Shown: positions 1 to 10,213 of the stretch, piece after piece
Numbering within the stretch: the first letter of the stretch is position 1
How the letters are laid out: every line of letters begins with the position of its first letter
Source of the DNA: an uncultured bacterium
GTDB taxonomy: Bacteria; Desulfobacterota; BSN033; UBA1163
NCBI GenBank assembly: GCA_938002255.1
Contig: CALLAL010000047.1
Coordinates: forward strand, 1-46,398
Direction of reading: 5' to 3'
DNA: 46,398 nt
The notes under the pieces: model-generated
Database searches by the model: none
Seen by the model: only the letters and a program-made list of their open reading frames with translations
What the model was told of the DNA's origin: nothing
Translations under genes and position numbers: made by a program

Positions 1-12
1 AGGAGGTCTATG

Positions 13-300
13 ATGAAACGGGTCCTAATCGTAGTCGGTCTGTTGTTGGTGGTAGTGGCATTTGCCTTTGCTCGGGCTCCGAAAAGCGATTATCAGTGGA
101 CCGGCACGGTCCTGGAGGCGGACGGAGATCACCTGATTGTACAAAAAGGCGAAGAGAAATGGGAATTTGCTTATGATAAAGACACCAAGGTTACAGGAGA
201 GTTAAAAGCAGGAACAAAGGTCACGGTAAAGTATTTGATGAAGGCGACCAGCATCGAGGTGAAAGAGGCTCCTGCGAAGGCTGCACCTAAAAAGAAATAA
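13..300 (+). CDS. small secreted protein, DUF5666/OB-like
   Basis: A short exported protein of unknown function. Residues 1-20 form a signal peptide (MKR, then a long Leu/Val core ending AFAFA). The mature part holds a compact beta-rich unit (GTVLEADGDHLIVQ... TKVTGELKAGTKVTVKYL...TSIEV), which resembles the small OB-like DUF5666 fold. The tail is Lys/Ala/Pro-rich. AGGAGG lies at 1-6. The ATG at 13 has 6-nt spacing and the one at 10 only 3 nt, so 13 is preferred. The gene is convergent with fabH, with only 12 bp between the stops, and its upstream context is outside the window. The fold assignment is by pattern only. Confidence 0.7.
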   Translation: MKRVLIVVGLLLVVVAFAFARAPKSDYQWTGTVLEADGDHLIVQKGEEKWEFAYDKDTKVTGELKAGTKVTVKYLMKATSIEVKEAPAKAAPKKK

Positions 301-312
301 TCCCATTTCAGA

Positions 313-1308
313 TTAAAAACGAAAGAGCGTGGCTCCCCAGGTAAGGCCGGCGCCAAAGGAGTTTGCCAAAACAAGATCTCCCTTTCGAATCTTACCTTCC
401 CGCACCGCCTCATCAAGAGCCACAGGGATCGAAGCCGCAGAGGTGTTCCCATACTTATGGACGGTGACGATCACTTTCTCGGACGGGATTCCCAATCGCT
501 CCGCCACGACATCCATAATTCGAATATTGGCCTGATGGGGAATGAACCAGTCGATCTCATCGCTGGTGATTCCCTGTTGGGACATGATCTTTTTTGCGGA
601 ATCGACCATCGTTCGAATGGCATGTTTAAAGACCTCGTTACCCTGCATCTTCACATACTGAAGTCCCTCATTGATCATCTCATGAGAGGCAGGGAGCCGT
701 GATCCGCCGCCAGGAACATGGATGAGGTGCCAGAGGTCTCCATCAGACTCGATGTCCGTTGAAAGGATCTCCCCGTCCCCCAATCCATTCCCATGCCCGA
801 GGACGACCGCGCCAGCCCCATCCCCGAAAAGGACACAGGTGGAGCGATCCTTGAAATCGAGACGGTTTGAAACGATCTCTCCTCCCACCACCAGGGCTTT
901 CTGATAGGTTCCATCCTGCATGAACTTCTGAGCAACCGCTAAACCGTAGATAAACGCCGGACAGGCGGCATTCACATCAAAGGCAACCGCCTTCTTTGCT
1001 CCCAACCGGTGTTGGACCAGGCAGCCGGTGGAGGGGCTGAGCATGTCCGCCGTTGAGGTTCCAATGATGATCAAGTCCAATTCTTCGGCAGAGATATCTG
1101 CCATTTGTAGGGCGGAGGCGGAAGCAAGGGTAGCCAGATCCGACATGGCTTGGCCCTTTTCAATCATGCGTCTCTCTTTAATCCCTGTTCGGGTGGTAAT
1201 CCACTCATCGCTCGTATCAACAATCTTTTCAAAATAAGAATTTGGAACCACTCGTTCCGGCATATAGGAACCTGTTCCTTTTATAGTCACTTTCTTCAAG
1301 AACGTCAT
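313..1308 (-). CDS. fabH: beta-ketoacyl-ACP synthase III (FabH)
   Basis: Starts fatty-acid synthesis by condensing an acyl-CoA with malonyl-ACP in the cytoplasm. The 331-aa length is typical. The catalytic triad is visible: Cys116 in NAACPAF, His258 in IPHQAN and Asn288 in KYGNTSAAS. The C-terminal GAGLTWGA glycine-rich motif is intact. An AGGAGG precedes the ATG. It is the last gene of the leftward run DUF4197-AsmA-DUF748-mscL-yihY-fabH, 82 bp after yihY, so it is probably co-transcribed with envelope genes. No other fab genes are nearby, so a specialised chain-priming role cannot be excluded. Confidence 0.95.
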   Translation of the reverse strand: MTFLKKVTIKGTGSYMPERVVPNSYFEKIVDTSDEWITTRTGIKERRMIEKGQAMSDLATLASASALQMADISAEELDLIIIGTSTADMLSPSTGCLVQHRLGAKKAVAFDVNAACPAFIYGLAVAQKFMQDGTYQKALVVGGEIVSNRLDFKDRSTCVLFGDGAGAVVLGHGNGLGDGEILSTDIESDGDLWHLIHVPGGGSRLPASHEMINEGLQYVKMQGNEVFKHAIRTMVDSAKKIMSQQGITSDEIDWFIPHQANIRIMDVVAERLGIPSEKVIVTVHKYGNTSAASIPVALDEAVREGKIRKGDLVLANSFGAGLTWGATLFRF

Positions 1309-1390
1309 TTCCTCCTGTAAGGTTTTCGTCCTATCACGGATAGACCTGTTTTATAGCCCATTTTTTTTAAATTTTCCATCTGAGTCGATT

Positions 1391-2641
1391 TTATATTTTA
1401 TCCGTAGGAGAGAGACTCTCATAAACAATGCCACGGCGCTCATAGGCTTTGAGCACTTCGTCAGCGTTCAGGTGTTCAATCGACCGGGCGGGTTGAAAAG
1501 CAATCTGATGTTTTTTCCCGACTGTCGTCTCCGCCACCAATCCAATTTCCATCAACCCCTGAAGGATCTGGCGCACGAGTTGGACTGGAATTTCCAGTTG
1601 TTCTGAAATCTGAGATTCGGTTAAAGCCTCTTCCCCTTGGGAAAACCGTTTGGCGATCAATTGAAAGATGTTGAGGGCAAGGGCCTTTTGGGTTGCAAAA
1701 CTGAGCCGGGAATAATCCGGGTGAAATCCAAAGGTCTCATAATGTTCATTGGCATGAGACATCTCTGCTCCAAAAAGGACAATCATCCAGCTCATTTGGA
1801 GCATTGCCAAAAAGAGAGGAAGGGCTGCAAAGCTTCCGTAAATCGCGCCATAACTGGACGCTCCAATCTGGAATTTAACGTAGAGCGACTGAACGACTTG
1901 AGCAATCGTCCCTGCTGTGACACCTCCTAAGATAGCAGATTTTAGAGGGATGCGCGTATTAGGCAAGACGAGATAGACCAGGGTCAATAACACCCAGATC
2001 GACACATAGGGCAGGAGGTTTAAAAGGAAGAGGAACAATGAACTCAAGAGTCCCAGAAAGGCAAATTTATTCATGACCACTTTCACCTGGCTGGCGACCA
2101 GAACAGTTGCGCTACTGGAGATGATTAAAAGAACCGGAGCAAAAACCATGATGGCAATGTAATCACTGAACTTCCGGACGATAGACCGTGATCGTTTGAC
2201 TTCCCAAATTTCATTCAGGGAGACTTCGATCTTGCCCAGAATAGAAACCACAGTCCAGAAAAGCAAGAGGACCCCTATCCCCGCAATGACGCCTCCTTTG
2301 GCCTGATCGAGGAGCCGGTGAGAAAACGTAAGAAGTTGACTGGTGAGGTCTGCCTGCCAGTTGGCTTTTTCTGCCATTTGAAGGATCTGTTTTTCAATCA
2401 TCTTTTCAAGACCAAATCCTTTCGAAATGGCAAAAGCAACGGCTACGATCGGAACAATGTTGAGGAGAGAATAGTAGGTTAAAACCGCTGCGGTTCTTTG
2501 ACAGCGATGCCTCAAGAATCCTTGGGCAGCCAGGAGGATCACTCGCAGATATTTAATCAAAAAAGCCTTGGGGAAAGGAGTTTCTTTTAATCGAATCTCC
2601 CAGATGCCCCGGGTGAAGAAACGAATGATGGAAGAAATCAT
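1391..2641 (-). CDS. YihY/BrkB-family membrane protein with C-terminal winged helix
   Basis: A polytopic inner-membrane protein of the YihY/virulence factor BrkB family (once mislabelled RNase BN). Its transport substrate is unknown. Residues about 35-300 contain the family core, including RCQRTAAVLTYYSLLNIVPIVAVAF near the first helix and several later hydrophobic segments. The C-terminal ~110 residues are soluble and look like a winged-helix unit (LTESQISEQLEIPVQLVRQILQGLMEIGLV), which is a common extension in this family. An AGGTAGG precedes the ATG. The gene lies between mscL and fabH on the same strand. Confidence 0.85.
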   Translation of the reverse strand: MISSIIRFFTRGIWEIRLKETPFPKAFLIKYLRVILLAAQGFLRHRCQRTAAVLTYYSLLNIVPIVAVAFAISKGFGLEKMIEKQILQMAEKANWQADLTSQLLTFSHRLLDQAKGGVIAGIGVLLLFWTVVSILGKIEVSLNEIWEVKRSRSIVRKFSDYIAIMVFAPVLLIISSSATVLVASQVKVVMNKFAFLGLLSSLFLFLLNLLPYVSIWVLLTLVYLVLPNTRIPLKSAILGGVTAGTIAQVVQSLYVKFQIGASSYGAIYGSFAALPLFLAMLQMSWMIVLFGAEMSHANEHYETFGFHPDYSRLSFATQKALALNIFQLIAKRFSQGEEALTESQISEQLEIPVQLVRQILQGLMEIGLVAETTVGKKHQIAFQPARSIEHLNADEVLKAYERRGIVYESLSPTDKI

Positions 2642-2712
2642 AACCTACCTTCCTTACGTTCCGATCGAAGCGAAACGCCTTATGGTATCACGCGACTGAA
2701 ACAATCTCCCTC

Positions 2713-3171
2713 CTAAGAGCCCCCCTTCAATTCAGAGGTACAATGGGGACACCGGGTCGCCTTGATGGGGATCGCAGAAAAACAGTAGATACAGTCCTTG
2801 GTCGAGGGGGCGGGAGGGGGAGCTTGCTCCTGACGCCTTAATTGGTTAACCGCCCGAACAAGAAGAAACACGGCAAAACTGACGATCAGGAAACTGATGA
2901 TCGTATTGATAAACACACCAAGGTTGATCGTCACGGCACCAGCCGATTTAGCTGCTGCTAAAGAAGCATAAGGACCGGCCACCTTCCCCTCCTTGAGAAC
3001 CAAAAAAAGATTGGAAAAATCCACATTCCCAAGAAGCAAACCAATGGGCGGCATGATGACATCTTGAACAAGTGAATTGACAATGGTTCCAAAGGCCGCA
3101 CCGATGATAATGCCGACAGCCATATCCAACACATTCCCCCGCATCGCAAACTCTTTGAAGTCTTTTAGCAT
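2713..3171 (-). CDS. mscL: large-conductance mechanosensitive channel MscL with zinc ribbon
   Basis: A homopentameric inner-membrane channel that opens under high membrane tension during hypo-osmotic shock. The canonical N-terminus ([36 protein letters not shown]) and TM2 ([26 protein letters not shown]) are present. The usual C-terminal bundle is replaced or extended by a Pro-rich linker and a zinc-ribbon-like module with Cys127-x2-Cys130 and Cys141-x2-Cys144. At 152 aa it is slightly longer than the ~136-aa E. coli protein. GGAGGAG lies upstream of the ATG. It sits 26 bp after the DUF748 gene. Confidence 0.95.
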   Translation of the reverse strand: MLKDFKEFAMRGNVLDMAVGIIIGAAFGTIVNSLVQDVIMPPIGLLLGNVDFSNLFLVLKEGKVAGPYASLAAAKSAGAVTINLGVFINTIISFLIVSFAVFLLVRAVNQLRRQEQAPPPAPSTKDCIYCFSAIPIKATRCPHCTSELKGGS

Positions 3172-3197
3172 ACCCGTCTCCTCCTCCCTGAAGCGAT

Positions 3198-6100
3198 CTA
3201 TTTTAATTTCAATTCGACCCGGCTGTCTTTGAGTTTCTCCTTCTTTTCCGGCCCAAGCGATCTGGGTTCAAGAATGAAGATCCTTTCCGGCTCCACCGGA
3301 CCCGATTTAACGATCGCTTCTTTAACGGCCATTGCCCGCTGGGAGGCAAGCATCCTCAGATCTCCATCGGTAATCTCTAAATGGGTCAGGATCAACTTCT
3401 CCATTTCAGGAGCCGGGATATCTTTGGCCAGACCGAGAATATTTTTGGGCTTGGGAAACTTCTCTTCTTTATAGGCTAACTTGAGATATTTCTCGTATTC
3501 TTGCTTTTCGATCTTCACGTCATCCACAGCAATGGCTGGCTGTCCTTTTTTGACCATCTCCTTCAGTTTCTGAGCCTTCAGCTTTCGCTGAAAAAAGAGT
3601 TGCTTCAATCCTTCCCGGTCTTTTTCCAAATCCACATGTCCCTGAATGTCCAATTTAAGGGCAGGTCGGTCGGTCAGGGCTTTGGCCATAGCGTTAAGCT
3701 TCTTCATGTTGGGTTCGGTAAGAGCAGGGCTTCCATAATCAAACTCGATAAAACTGAGTTCTTCTCCTCCTCCCACGATCGCACCCAGAAGGGCAAAAGG
3801 CGAGGTCGCCGCTTTGGCAATCAAATTGATTAGGATCTTCAGGATGATTCCCCAGATACTGAATTTGGGATCATCAAGGCTTCCGCTCACCGGGATATCG
3901 AGCTTAATCTCTCCCTTCCGGTCTTTGAGAAGGGCAATGGCCAATTTAACAGGCAACTTGGTCGCTTCCGGGCTCTCCACTTTTTCGCCGAGGTTGAACT
4001 GATCTAAGAAAATCTGGTTCTTCGCATCCAGCTTTCTCTTATCAATCAAATAGCTTAAATCAAATGAAAGTTTTCCTTTCTCAACGGTGTATCCCACATA
4101 TTTCCCCGCATAGGGAGTCAGGGGACTCAGTTCCATATCTTTAAATCTTGCTTTAAGGTCCACATAAAGATCCTCTTTCAGGGGGTTCATCTTCCCTGTG
4201 ATTTCGAGAGGGGCGAAGTTGTCCAGTTTTGTACGAAGTTCCAGATCTGCCAGGGAGGTTTCCTCGGAAGAAAGCCCTGAGATTCTCCCCCCGATCTCGA
4301 CCAGCGATGCAGAATATTCAGGTTTTACGGAACGATCCAAAAAGTCCACCCGACCTCCCTGTAAGGTGACCGTCCCGATCTTAATCGCCTTGGGAGATTC
4401 TGCGGTTTTCTTTTCGGTTTTCTTGTCCGTCTTCTTTTCAGGAGGAGGAGTGGGGGAACTCTCCTTTTGGGAAGGCGGCTCCTTCTTCATCTCCTCTGTC
4501 CCGAAGACTTGCTGGAGATTGAGAAGCCCATCCGGATGGATCACCACACGAGCATAAAAGTTATTTAAGGCAACTCCTTCAACGTTTAAAGAAAATGGTT
4601 CCGAGGCGAAAACCAGATTTTCGAGCGAGAGGGATTCCAATTTGAGGAAATCCTCAGCATTCTTTTTGTCGATGGAGGTCAATCGAATTAAAGAGGCTTT
4701 TCCGGAGTATGCGGCTTTGAACTCTTTCTTATCGGACATCCCCAGGATGAAATGACCAGTGGTGTTGAGTGCCCCGTCCGTAACCGTTATCTTGATCCTA
4801 TCTGTAAAATAAGGCTGAAAAGGCTTGATCTCTATCTCTTTTAACCCCACTTTTAGGTTTGCGGAAAGGGGATGGAGTCCTATGGTGCCCTCTGTGGAGA
4901 GAGTGCCTTTCTGATTCAAACGTAGAGCAAGGACAGCCGTACCTTTCTGGCCTTCTGCCGTGGAAAGATTTTCCCCTCTCAGGCGAAATTCATCGATCAC
5001 CAGCTTGACAGGCTCTAAGGGAGTTTGGTCTTCGGCCGTGATTGTATAGTCCTCCACCCATACCTTTCCCACTTTGACCAACCAGGGTTTTTCTGGAGGC
5101 ATGGTTTTCCCCTGAGAGGGTCTTTCCGCGGGTTGGCCTGTTTTTCCTTTTGTTGGGGGTGCTTCCGGGAAAAGTGTCATCAGATTGATCTTTCCATCTT
5201 TGAGTCGGCGTACCACGAAAGCCCCCCTGGCCGTCGAAAACTCACCAACAGAGATCTCTTTTTGATTGAGGTCCATGGAGGTATGTTTAACCGTTAGGGA
5301 AGGAATGCCCACAAGAATCTCATCTTCTCCTTTTCGCTTCAACTTGAGATTCCTTAAGGATGCAGCTAACCCTGAGAGCTTCGTAAGGGACTCTTTTTCT
5401 GCCTGACTGTATTGATATCGGGTTGAGAGATCAAACTCCCCCTCAGCGATTTTGAAAAGGACCTGATCCTGATAGTAAGGGGCATACCGATTTAAAACGA
5501 TACGGTTGATTTCTAAAGAACCTTCCATTCGAAGAGGGTCCATCCCGATTGTATTTTGGGTCGAAAGGGTTGTGACCTTATCGAGCAGGAGAGTAAGGGA
5601 GAGTTTCCCTAAAGCATTCTTTGCCGTGGAGAGGTTTTCACCTTTGAGGGTAATCTTTTCAGCATAAAGTGCCGTGGGTTCAGAAGGAGTCTGATCGTTC
5701 ATGGTAACAGTATATTCATCAACGGAAAGGCGATTGAGGGTGATGACCCAAGGTTTCTCCTCTTCTTTCTTTTTGTCTGGTTCGGCGGGAGTCTTTTCAG
5801 GCGGAGGGGTAGCCAGAAGTTTTGTGAGGTCGATCTCTCCATTCTTTAAGCGATGAAAGGTAAGAGCTCCCTTTTCGGTCGCAAACAAACCAATGGTCAA
5901 CTTTTTGGGGTTCACCTCCACAAGAGTATCCTTGACGGCAAGAAGGGGGATCCTCAGAAAATCCTCCTTTTCCTCCGGTTTTTTGAGCCTCAGGGATTTC
6001 AGAAGGATAGCCAATGCCGACAACGTGATGTCCGCTTCCTTTTCCCCTTTGACGTATCGATAGCGGGTGGAAAAATTCAACTGACCCTCCTCAAGGTTGA

Positions 6101-7502
6101 AGAGGATTCGATCCTGGTAATAGGGAGCATACTTTTTCAGGGGAACGGACTGGATCTCCAGTAAGCCTTCTGCCCATAAAGGTTCAACTGAAAGTTGACC
6201 TTTCAGGTTGATCGTTTCCTTCGCTTCTGAAACAAGGGTAAGAGCGTAGTCTGTTTTTTTCTCTTGAGCGTTGCTAAAATGATCCACCTTCAACGCGATA
6301 GGAGTCCATACAGTCTTAAAGGGTTTTGGGGTGGATAGGTCTGAAAAAGTTATCTTACCGTCTATCAACTGGACTTCATCAATCTCAAGAGAAAGAAGAT
6401 CTCCATCTTTCTTCTCCTCGGCTGAAGAGGCGGGTTGACCCGCTTTCTTTTCCGGGAATAAGGCTTCAATATTCAGAACTCCTTCAGGACTGCGCCGGAT
6501 CTCCACCTCCGGGGACTGGATGGAAATCTTCGAGAGATGAAACGCCGACCGGAGGGGTTCGGTCGGTGCAATCCCAACTTGAAGCAGAGGAAGCCTGAAT
6601 AAAGGTTTTTTATCCTGGTTGTCCAGAGCCACCTGTCTCAGAGCGAGATTCCCGGTCACCGTCAGGGTGGGTTTTCCGTTCTGGGGCTGAAGAAATGAAA
6701 TCTGGGTCTGGACATCGAGGAAGGCAGAAACGATCTTAAAATTCAATTTCATGGGAAGATAAGCGAGATAGTAAGGAAGATCAAGGTCATTGATCGTGAT
6801 ATCAAAAACGGTTTCAAGGGTGTTCTGGAAGGGCTTGGTCTTGCCTCTTAGCTCATAGGGGGTGTCATTGATTCTGGCAGAGAAGAGGGGCTGAACAAAG
6901 ACGTCAACATAGGAGGGAATGGTGGAGAGGAAAGGAAGGCCAATGTTCAATTCTCTCACGGTATGTTTGGTCTGTTTCGGCCCATCCCAAAAATCGATGC
7001 TTCCATTTTCGATACGAATGTTGTTGAGGGAAAATCTCAACGGTTTCGGCTTTTCAGCCGGTTTTTCCACCGGTTGGGCCTCCCGTTTCTCAAGGAGGTC
7101 AGAAAAATTATATGTTTCATCCTCATTGCGGTGGATTTTAACATACGGTCCTTTGAGTCGAATCTCTTTAAAGATAAGTGCCATTCTCAGGGCAGAAAGG
7201 CTTTGAAGGTTTACATAGAGCTCTTCAAAGGACAAAAATGTTTCTGAACTCTGGCGATCCTTCATCTGAAAACCTCTGACGGTCAAAGAGAGTGCATAGG
7301 GATTAAATTTGATCTGCTGGATCGCCACTTCCCGGTGGAGATTTTCAGAAAGTTTTTTCACCAGAATTGATTTTAAGATGGGAGGAATCACAAAAAAGCC
7401 AACAAGGGTGAAGACCACAAAGAAAAGCACGACCCCGATGAGGATCTTCTTGAGACGGGTCTTCACCTTCTTCTCATATAGCTGAATGATCTTCTGGATC
7501 AC
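3198..7502 (-). CDS. giant DUF748 / AsmA-like envelope protein
   Basis: A 1434-aa protein anchored by one N-terminal transmembrane helix (about residues 18-42), with the rest expected in the periplasm. DUF748/AsmA-like repeats run through the chain. The module '...APYYQD+ILF-I-EG-L+-STRY-Y-+-EKE' recurs around residues 460, 665 and 905, separated by Lys/Glu/Pro-rich linkers. The C-terminus has the DUF748-type segment [14 protein letters not shown]...LDIQGHVD. Proteins of this superfamily are proposed to bridge inner and outer membranes for lipid transfer. The start is GTG behind AGGGGGG. It is 54 bp downstream of a second AsmA-like gene, and the two probably work together. Substrate is unknown. 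Confidence 0.85.
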   Translation of the reverse strand: MIQKIIQLYEKKVKTRLKKILIGVVLFFVVFTLVGFFVIPPILKSILVKKLSENLHREVAIQQIKFNPYALSLTVRGFQMKDRQSSETFLSFEELYVNLQSLSALRMALIFKEIRLKGPYVKIHRNEDETYNFSDLLEKREAQPVEKPAEKPKPLRFSLNNIRIENGSIDFWDGPKQTKHTVRELNIGLPFLSTIPSYVDVFVQPLFSARINDTPYELRGKTKPFQNTLETVFDITINDLDLPYYLAYLPMKLNFKIVSAFLDVQTQISFLQPQNGKPTLTVTGNLALRQVALDNQDKKPLFRLPLLQVGIAPTEPLRSAFHLSKISIQSPEVEIRRSPEGVLNIEALFPEKKAGQPASSAEEKKDGDLLSLEIDEVQLIDGKITFSDLSTPKPFKTVWTPIALKVDHFSNAQEKKTDYALTLVSEAKETINLKGQLSVEPLWAEGLLEIQSVPLKKYAPYYQDRILFNLEEGQLNFSTRYRYVKGEKEADITLSALAILLKSLRLKKPEEKEDFLRIPLLAVKDTLVEVNPKKLTIGLFATEKGALTFHRLKNGEIDLTKLLATPPPEKTPAEPDKKKEEEKPWVITLNRLSVDEYTVTMNDQTPSEPTALYAEKITLKGENLSTAKNALGKLSLTLLLDKVTTLSTQNTIGMDPLRMEGSLEINRIVLNRYAPYYQDQVLFKIAEGEFDLSTRYQYSQAEKESLTKLSGLAASLRNLKLKRKGEDEILVGIPSLTVKHTSMDLNQKEISVGEFSTARGAFVVRRLKDGKINLMTLFPEAPPTKGKTGQPAERPSQGKTMPPEKPWLVKVGKVWVEDYTITAEDQTPLEPVKLVIDEFRLRGENLSTAEGQKGTAVLALRLNQKGTLSTEGTIGLHPLSANLKVGLKEIEIKPFQPYFTDRIKITVTDGALNTTGHFILGMSDKKEFKAAYSGKASLIRLTSIDKKNAEDFLKLESLSLENLVFASEPFSLNVEGVALNNFYARVVIHPDGLLNLQQVFGTEEMKKEPPSQKESSPTPPPEKKTDKKTEKKTAESPKAIKIGTVTLQGGRVDFLDRSVKPEYSASLVEIGGRISGLSSEETSLADLELRTKLDNFAPLEITGKMNPLKEDLYVDLKARFKDMELSPLTPYAGKYVGYTVEKGKLSFDLSYLIDKRKLDAKNQIFLDQFNLGEKVESPEATKLPVKLAIALLKDRKGEIKLDIPVSGSLDDPKFSIWGIILKILINLIAKAATSPFALLGAIVGGGEELSFIEFDYGSPALTEPNMKKLNAMAKALTDRPALKLDIQGHVDLEKDREGLKQLFFQRKLKAQKLKEMVKKGQPAIAVDDVKIEKQEYEKYLKLAYKEEKFPKPKNILGLAKDIPAPEMEKLILTHLEITDGDLRMLASQRAMAVKEAIVKSGPVEPERIFILEPRSLGPEKKEKLKDSRVELKLK

Positions 7503-7556
7503 AGGATCACCCCCCTTTTGAATAAAGCGGAAGAGTCAAACCACGGGATCTGACGT

Positions 7557-9131
7557 CTACTTCCTTCTTTGAAAAAGCCTCTGTTGGAGGTCTCGGGTAA
7601 TATCCGGGACGATCTGTTTAATCAATCTCTCCGTATCAATGGTGACGTCAGGTTTTTCAGTGGTCCCTTTAATCTTAAGAGGAAGGACCATCCATCCCTG
7701 ATCATCCGTTGCGAACTTCCATTTCGCCAATCCTCTCGAAAGGCTTTTGCTGAGCTCTGGAGACAGTTTCAATTCCGCCGGAATATCGAGCCTCTGGTTA
7801 AAACCCAAATAACCTTTGGGAGAAAGCCTAAACAGGGCCGAACGGATAAACCCATCCATGAAAATCTTCTCCTCCTTGATGTCAAAACGGAAGGATCCCT
7901 CCTCCACAACCGGCTCCCTCAGGGCTTGAAGTCCCGTGAGAGAGGAAATGGCGTTGAAAATCTTTGAGTCTTTGATCACCCCTTGGCCCAGTTTTAAATC
8001 CGCATCTCCCTTCAGGGTCTCTTGTGGTCTGAGGCTGGAGAGCTGAAGCTTCCCACTTAAAGTCCCATCGGTTTTATAAACATCCCCCCCGGAAAACTGG
8101 AGCCCGAGGGGTTCTACGACTAAGTTTCCATTGAAATATTTGTAGCCCACCTTTAAATGGCTGAGGGTATATCCCTGATATCTTGCTTTATCGACTTTCA
8201 CCTCACCGGAGGCTTTTAGCTTGAGGTCCATCCCGACTGCAGGCTGTCGGCTTCCCTTCTCTTTGGGGGGACCCGGTTCTCTGGAAACGGTTTTTGAAGG
8301 CCTCTTTTTCTCGCCCCCGATGGCCATCCATTGATCGAGATCCAGTTCTTTCGCATAGAAGCTGGCAGTCACTTCTGGCGTCTTGAGATAGTCTTTAACC
8401 GTTGCGGTGAGATCCAGACTCTCTTTTCCAAAAACTGTTTTAAGGTTCGCTCGAATGGTCTGTTCATCTAAGTTGATCTTTCCTGTAGAGAGGATCTCCG
8501 CCCCCTGAAGAACGGTTTTGATTTCCTTCACTGAGATCTCACCGGATTTCAACTTTGGAGTTCCATCCCGCCCGATTGATCCGGTAAAAATCATATCCAA
8601 CCTGGCGGAAACATCTGGCAGGGCCTTCTCCTCGTCTATAAACTTAATTTGCAAATCTTTAACAAAGAGTCTATCCGTGACGATAGCGACAGGGAGTCCC
8701 TGGCTTTTGGGCTCTGAGGGCTCTGAAGGTTTCTGCGAAGCCTTTTCGAGGATACTGCTGAAATTATACGTTCCATGCCGGTCTTTCAGGACGGTCACAG
8801 AGGGAGAAATGATTTCGATCTTGTTGATGATGAACTGTTTCTGGAGGAGAGGCAAAAGCCGGTAGGAGAGGACGAATTCCTTCAACTTCAGAAAATCCTT
8901 CTGGCCATCCATCTCTTTCACGCTTAACCCTCTGGCCACCACCCCTTTAAAAAGGGAGACGCTGACTTCCTCTAAGTGGACCTTTCTTCCTGTTAAAGCC
9001 TCTGCCTGCGGAAGGATCATCGCCTTCAACCTTTCGCTGGAGAGGTAGCTCTTAACGAAGATATTGAGCCCGATGAGAAGGAGGACAATAACCCCGATGA
9101 CAACCACCCCTACTTTCATCCATTTCTTCAT
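7557..9131 (-). CDS. AsmA-family protein
   Basis: A 524-aa envelope protein with an N-terminal TM anchor (residues about 5-27) and an AsmA-like periplasmic chain. The N-terminal domain pattern is clear: MILPQAEALTGRKVHLEEVSVSLF..., then IEIISPSVTVLKDRHGTYNFSSIL. The C-terminal AsmA_2-like part contains LTGLQALREPVVEEGSFRFDI...MDGFIRSALFRLSPKGYLGF. AsmA proteins affect outer-membrane assembly and phospholipid transport. A strong GGGAGGAGG precedes the ATG. It follows the DUF4197 gene by 14 bp and precedes the DUF748 gene, so an operon is likely. Confidence 0.85.
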   Translation of the reverse strand: MKKWMKVGVVVIGVIVLLLIGLNIFVKSYLSSERLKAMILPQAEALTGRKVHLEEVSVSLFKGVVARGLSVKEMDGQKDFLKLKEFVLSYRLLPLLQKQFIINKIEIISPSVTVLKDRHGTYNFSSILEKASQKPSEPSEPKSQGLPVAIVTDRLFVKDLQIKFIDEEKALPDVSARLDMIFTGSIGRDGTPKLKSGEISVKEIKTVLQGAEILSTGKINLDEQTIRANLKTVFGKESLDLTATVKDYLKTPEVTASFYAKELDLDQWMAIGGEKKRPSKTVSREPGPPKEKGSRQPAVGMDLKLKASGEVKVDKARYQGYTLSHLKVGYKYFNGNLVVEPLGLQFSGGDVYKTDGTLSGKLQLSSLRPQETLKGDADLKLGQGVIKDSKIFNAISSLTGLQALREPVVEEGSFRFDIKEEKIFMDGFIRSALFRLSPKGYLGFNQRLDIPAELKLSPELSKSLSRGLAKWKFATDDQGWMVLPLKIKGTTEKPDVTIDTERLIKQIVPDITRDLQQRLFQRRK

Positions 9132-9145
9132 GATTCCTCCTCCCT

Positions 9146-9859
9146 CTATTTGCCAAATACTTCTTTAAGAAGGTCGGTCGTTCGAGCTACAGGGTTGGTG
9201 CGAATTTTTTTCTCTTCTTCGCCAAGCACATGAAACAACCCATCGAGCGCTTTGGTGACGACATATTGATCAAGGTCAAACGTCTCTTTCTTGACAAAAG
9301 GGATGGATTCGTAACGACCTACCAGTTCCTTATATTGGCGGGTGACTCCCACTTCGTTCATCGCTCGATCGACGATGGGTTTGAAGAGGGCGGTCAGTTT
9401 GTCCGATGTCTTTCCTTTAAAATATTCGGTGGCAGCAGTCTCATGGCCTGAATAGATCTTCCTCACATCCTCAAAGGTCATTTCCCCAATCGCATCCCAG
9501 AAGATCTGTTTGGCAAAAGGGGCTGCCTTTTCAGCGGCTCGGTTCATGCTCAGGACAAACTCATCCACCTGTGGGCCATATCCCACCGCTCGCAATCCCT
9601 TCTCCAGAGTCCTCAGTTTTTCAGGCATCAAGATTTTAATCGCCTGGTTGAGGAAATAGCCATCCGTTTTTCCGGTAAGATTGACCGTATTTTCTGTGCC
9701 CACTTTAAGGGCCTCTTTCAACCCTTCGCCGATTTTCACATCACTCAATCCTTTCTGCCCACTGAGGCCTATCCCTTTCAGCAACCGGTCGAACTGTGCT
9801 GATGCCGGTTGGGCAAGGAACAAAAACAACAACCCCATCCATAGCATCCGAAGAATCAT
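9146..9859 (-). CDS. DUF4197 exported protein
   Basis: A 237-aa protein of unknown function with an N-terminal signal peptide ([21 protein letters not shown], cleavage after ASA). The body matches the DUF4197 pattern: [41 protein letters not shown], then ...[28 protein letters not shown] and [43 protein letters not shown]. The reading frame stays open upstream into a repeat element, but ATG 9859 has AAAGGAG and begins the signal peptide, so it is taken as the start. It is the first gene of the leftward envelope operon. Confidence 0.85.
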   Translation of the reverse strand: MILRMLWMGLLFLFLAQPASAQFDRLLKGIGLSGQKGLSDVKIGEGLKEALKVGTENTVNLTGKTDGYFLNQAIKILMPEKLRTLEKGLRAVGYGPQVDEFVLSMNRAAEKAAPFAKQIFWDAIGEMTFEDVRKIYSGHETAATEYFKGKTSDKLTALFKPIVDRAMNEVGVTRQYKELVGRYESIPFVKKETFDLDQYVVTKALDGLFHVLGEEEKKIRTNPVARTTDLLKEVFGK

Positions 9860-9893
9860 CCTGGTACTCCTTTCGAAATAATTTCTGTTATTT

Positions 9894-9922
9894 ATCCTAC
9901 TCCTATCCCAACACAATTTCAA
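9894..9922 (-). promoter_or_regulatory. sigma70-like promoter for the DUF4197-AsmA operon
   Basis: On the minus strand, TTGAAA (9922-9917), a 17-bp spacer and TAGGAT (9899-9894) lie 35 bp upstream of the DUF4197 start. The match is by eye and no transcription start is known. Confidence 0.5.
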
Positions 9923-9942
9923 ACAAAAAAATCGTCGTAACC

Positions 9943-10168
9943 GTAATCCCTCAGTTAAAGAAAATAAGAAAGGGTCGGGAGGTTGCTTCGGAAAAACCTT
10001 GTAGCGAAACCTCTGTTCGCCAAACGACCCAATCTGATTTAAAAAAATCCGATTCAAAGGGCATGAGGGCCCCGATGAGGGTAACCTTTTATAACCGCTA
10101 TTCAAGGTTTTGGAGGAGGAACGTTCCAACCCTTTTAAACCGAAAACACCCCATCACTGAGGGATGAC
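9943..10168 (+). mobile_element. IS66-type MITE, copy A (226 bp)
   Basis: Full-length copy of an interspersed element. It begins GTAATCCCTCAGT and ends ACTGAGGGATGAC; the inner arms ATCCCTCAGT/ACTGAGGGAT are perfectly inverted. The interior is over 85% identical by eye to copies B and C. It can fold as GGGTCG...CGACCC around a GAGGTT-GCTTC stem, then AATC-GATTT/AAATC-GATT, then AACCTT/AAGGTT, then GGAACGTTCC. No flanking 8-bp duplication is visible here, so it may be the oldest copy. Compared with the other copies, one arm has C to T and the other the matching G to A, so pairing is kept. It sits between the divergent DUF4197 and rsmG genes. Confidence 0.8.
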
Positions 10169-10213
10169 CTCCTCCATAGCCAAAATCATTCTTCTATGAT
10201 ATAAGGATGTCCT

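Noticed and set aside
9796-10167. ORFs of 60-120 aa within the MITE copies, on both strands, with similar peptides in A, B and C
   Set aside because: They exist because the DNA itself is repeated. Frames differ between copies, substitutions are not biased to synonymous sites, starts lack ribosome-binding sites and D removes them.
9943-10168. Retron, IStron or group II intron RNA
   Set aside because: No reverse transcriptase, transposase or intron boundary motifs are nearby, and the GTAA ends with 8-bp duplications are better explained by a MITE.
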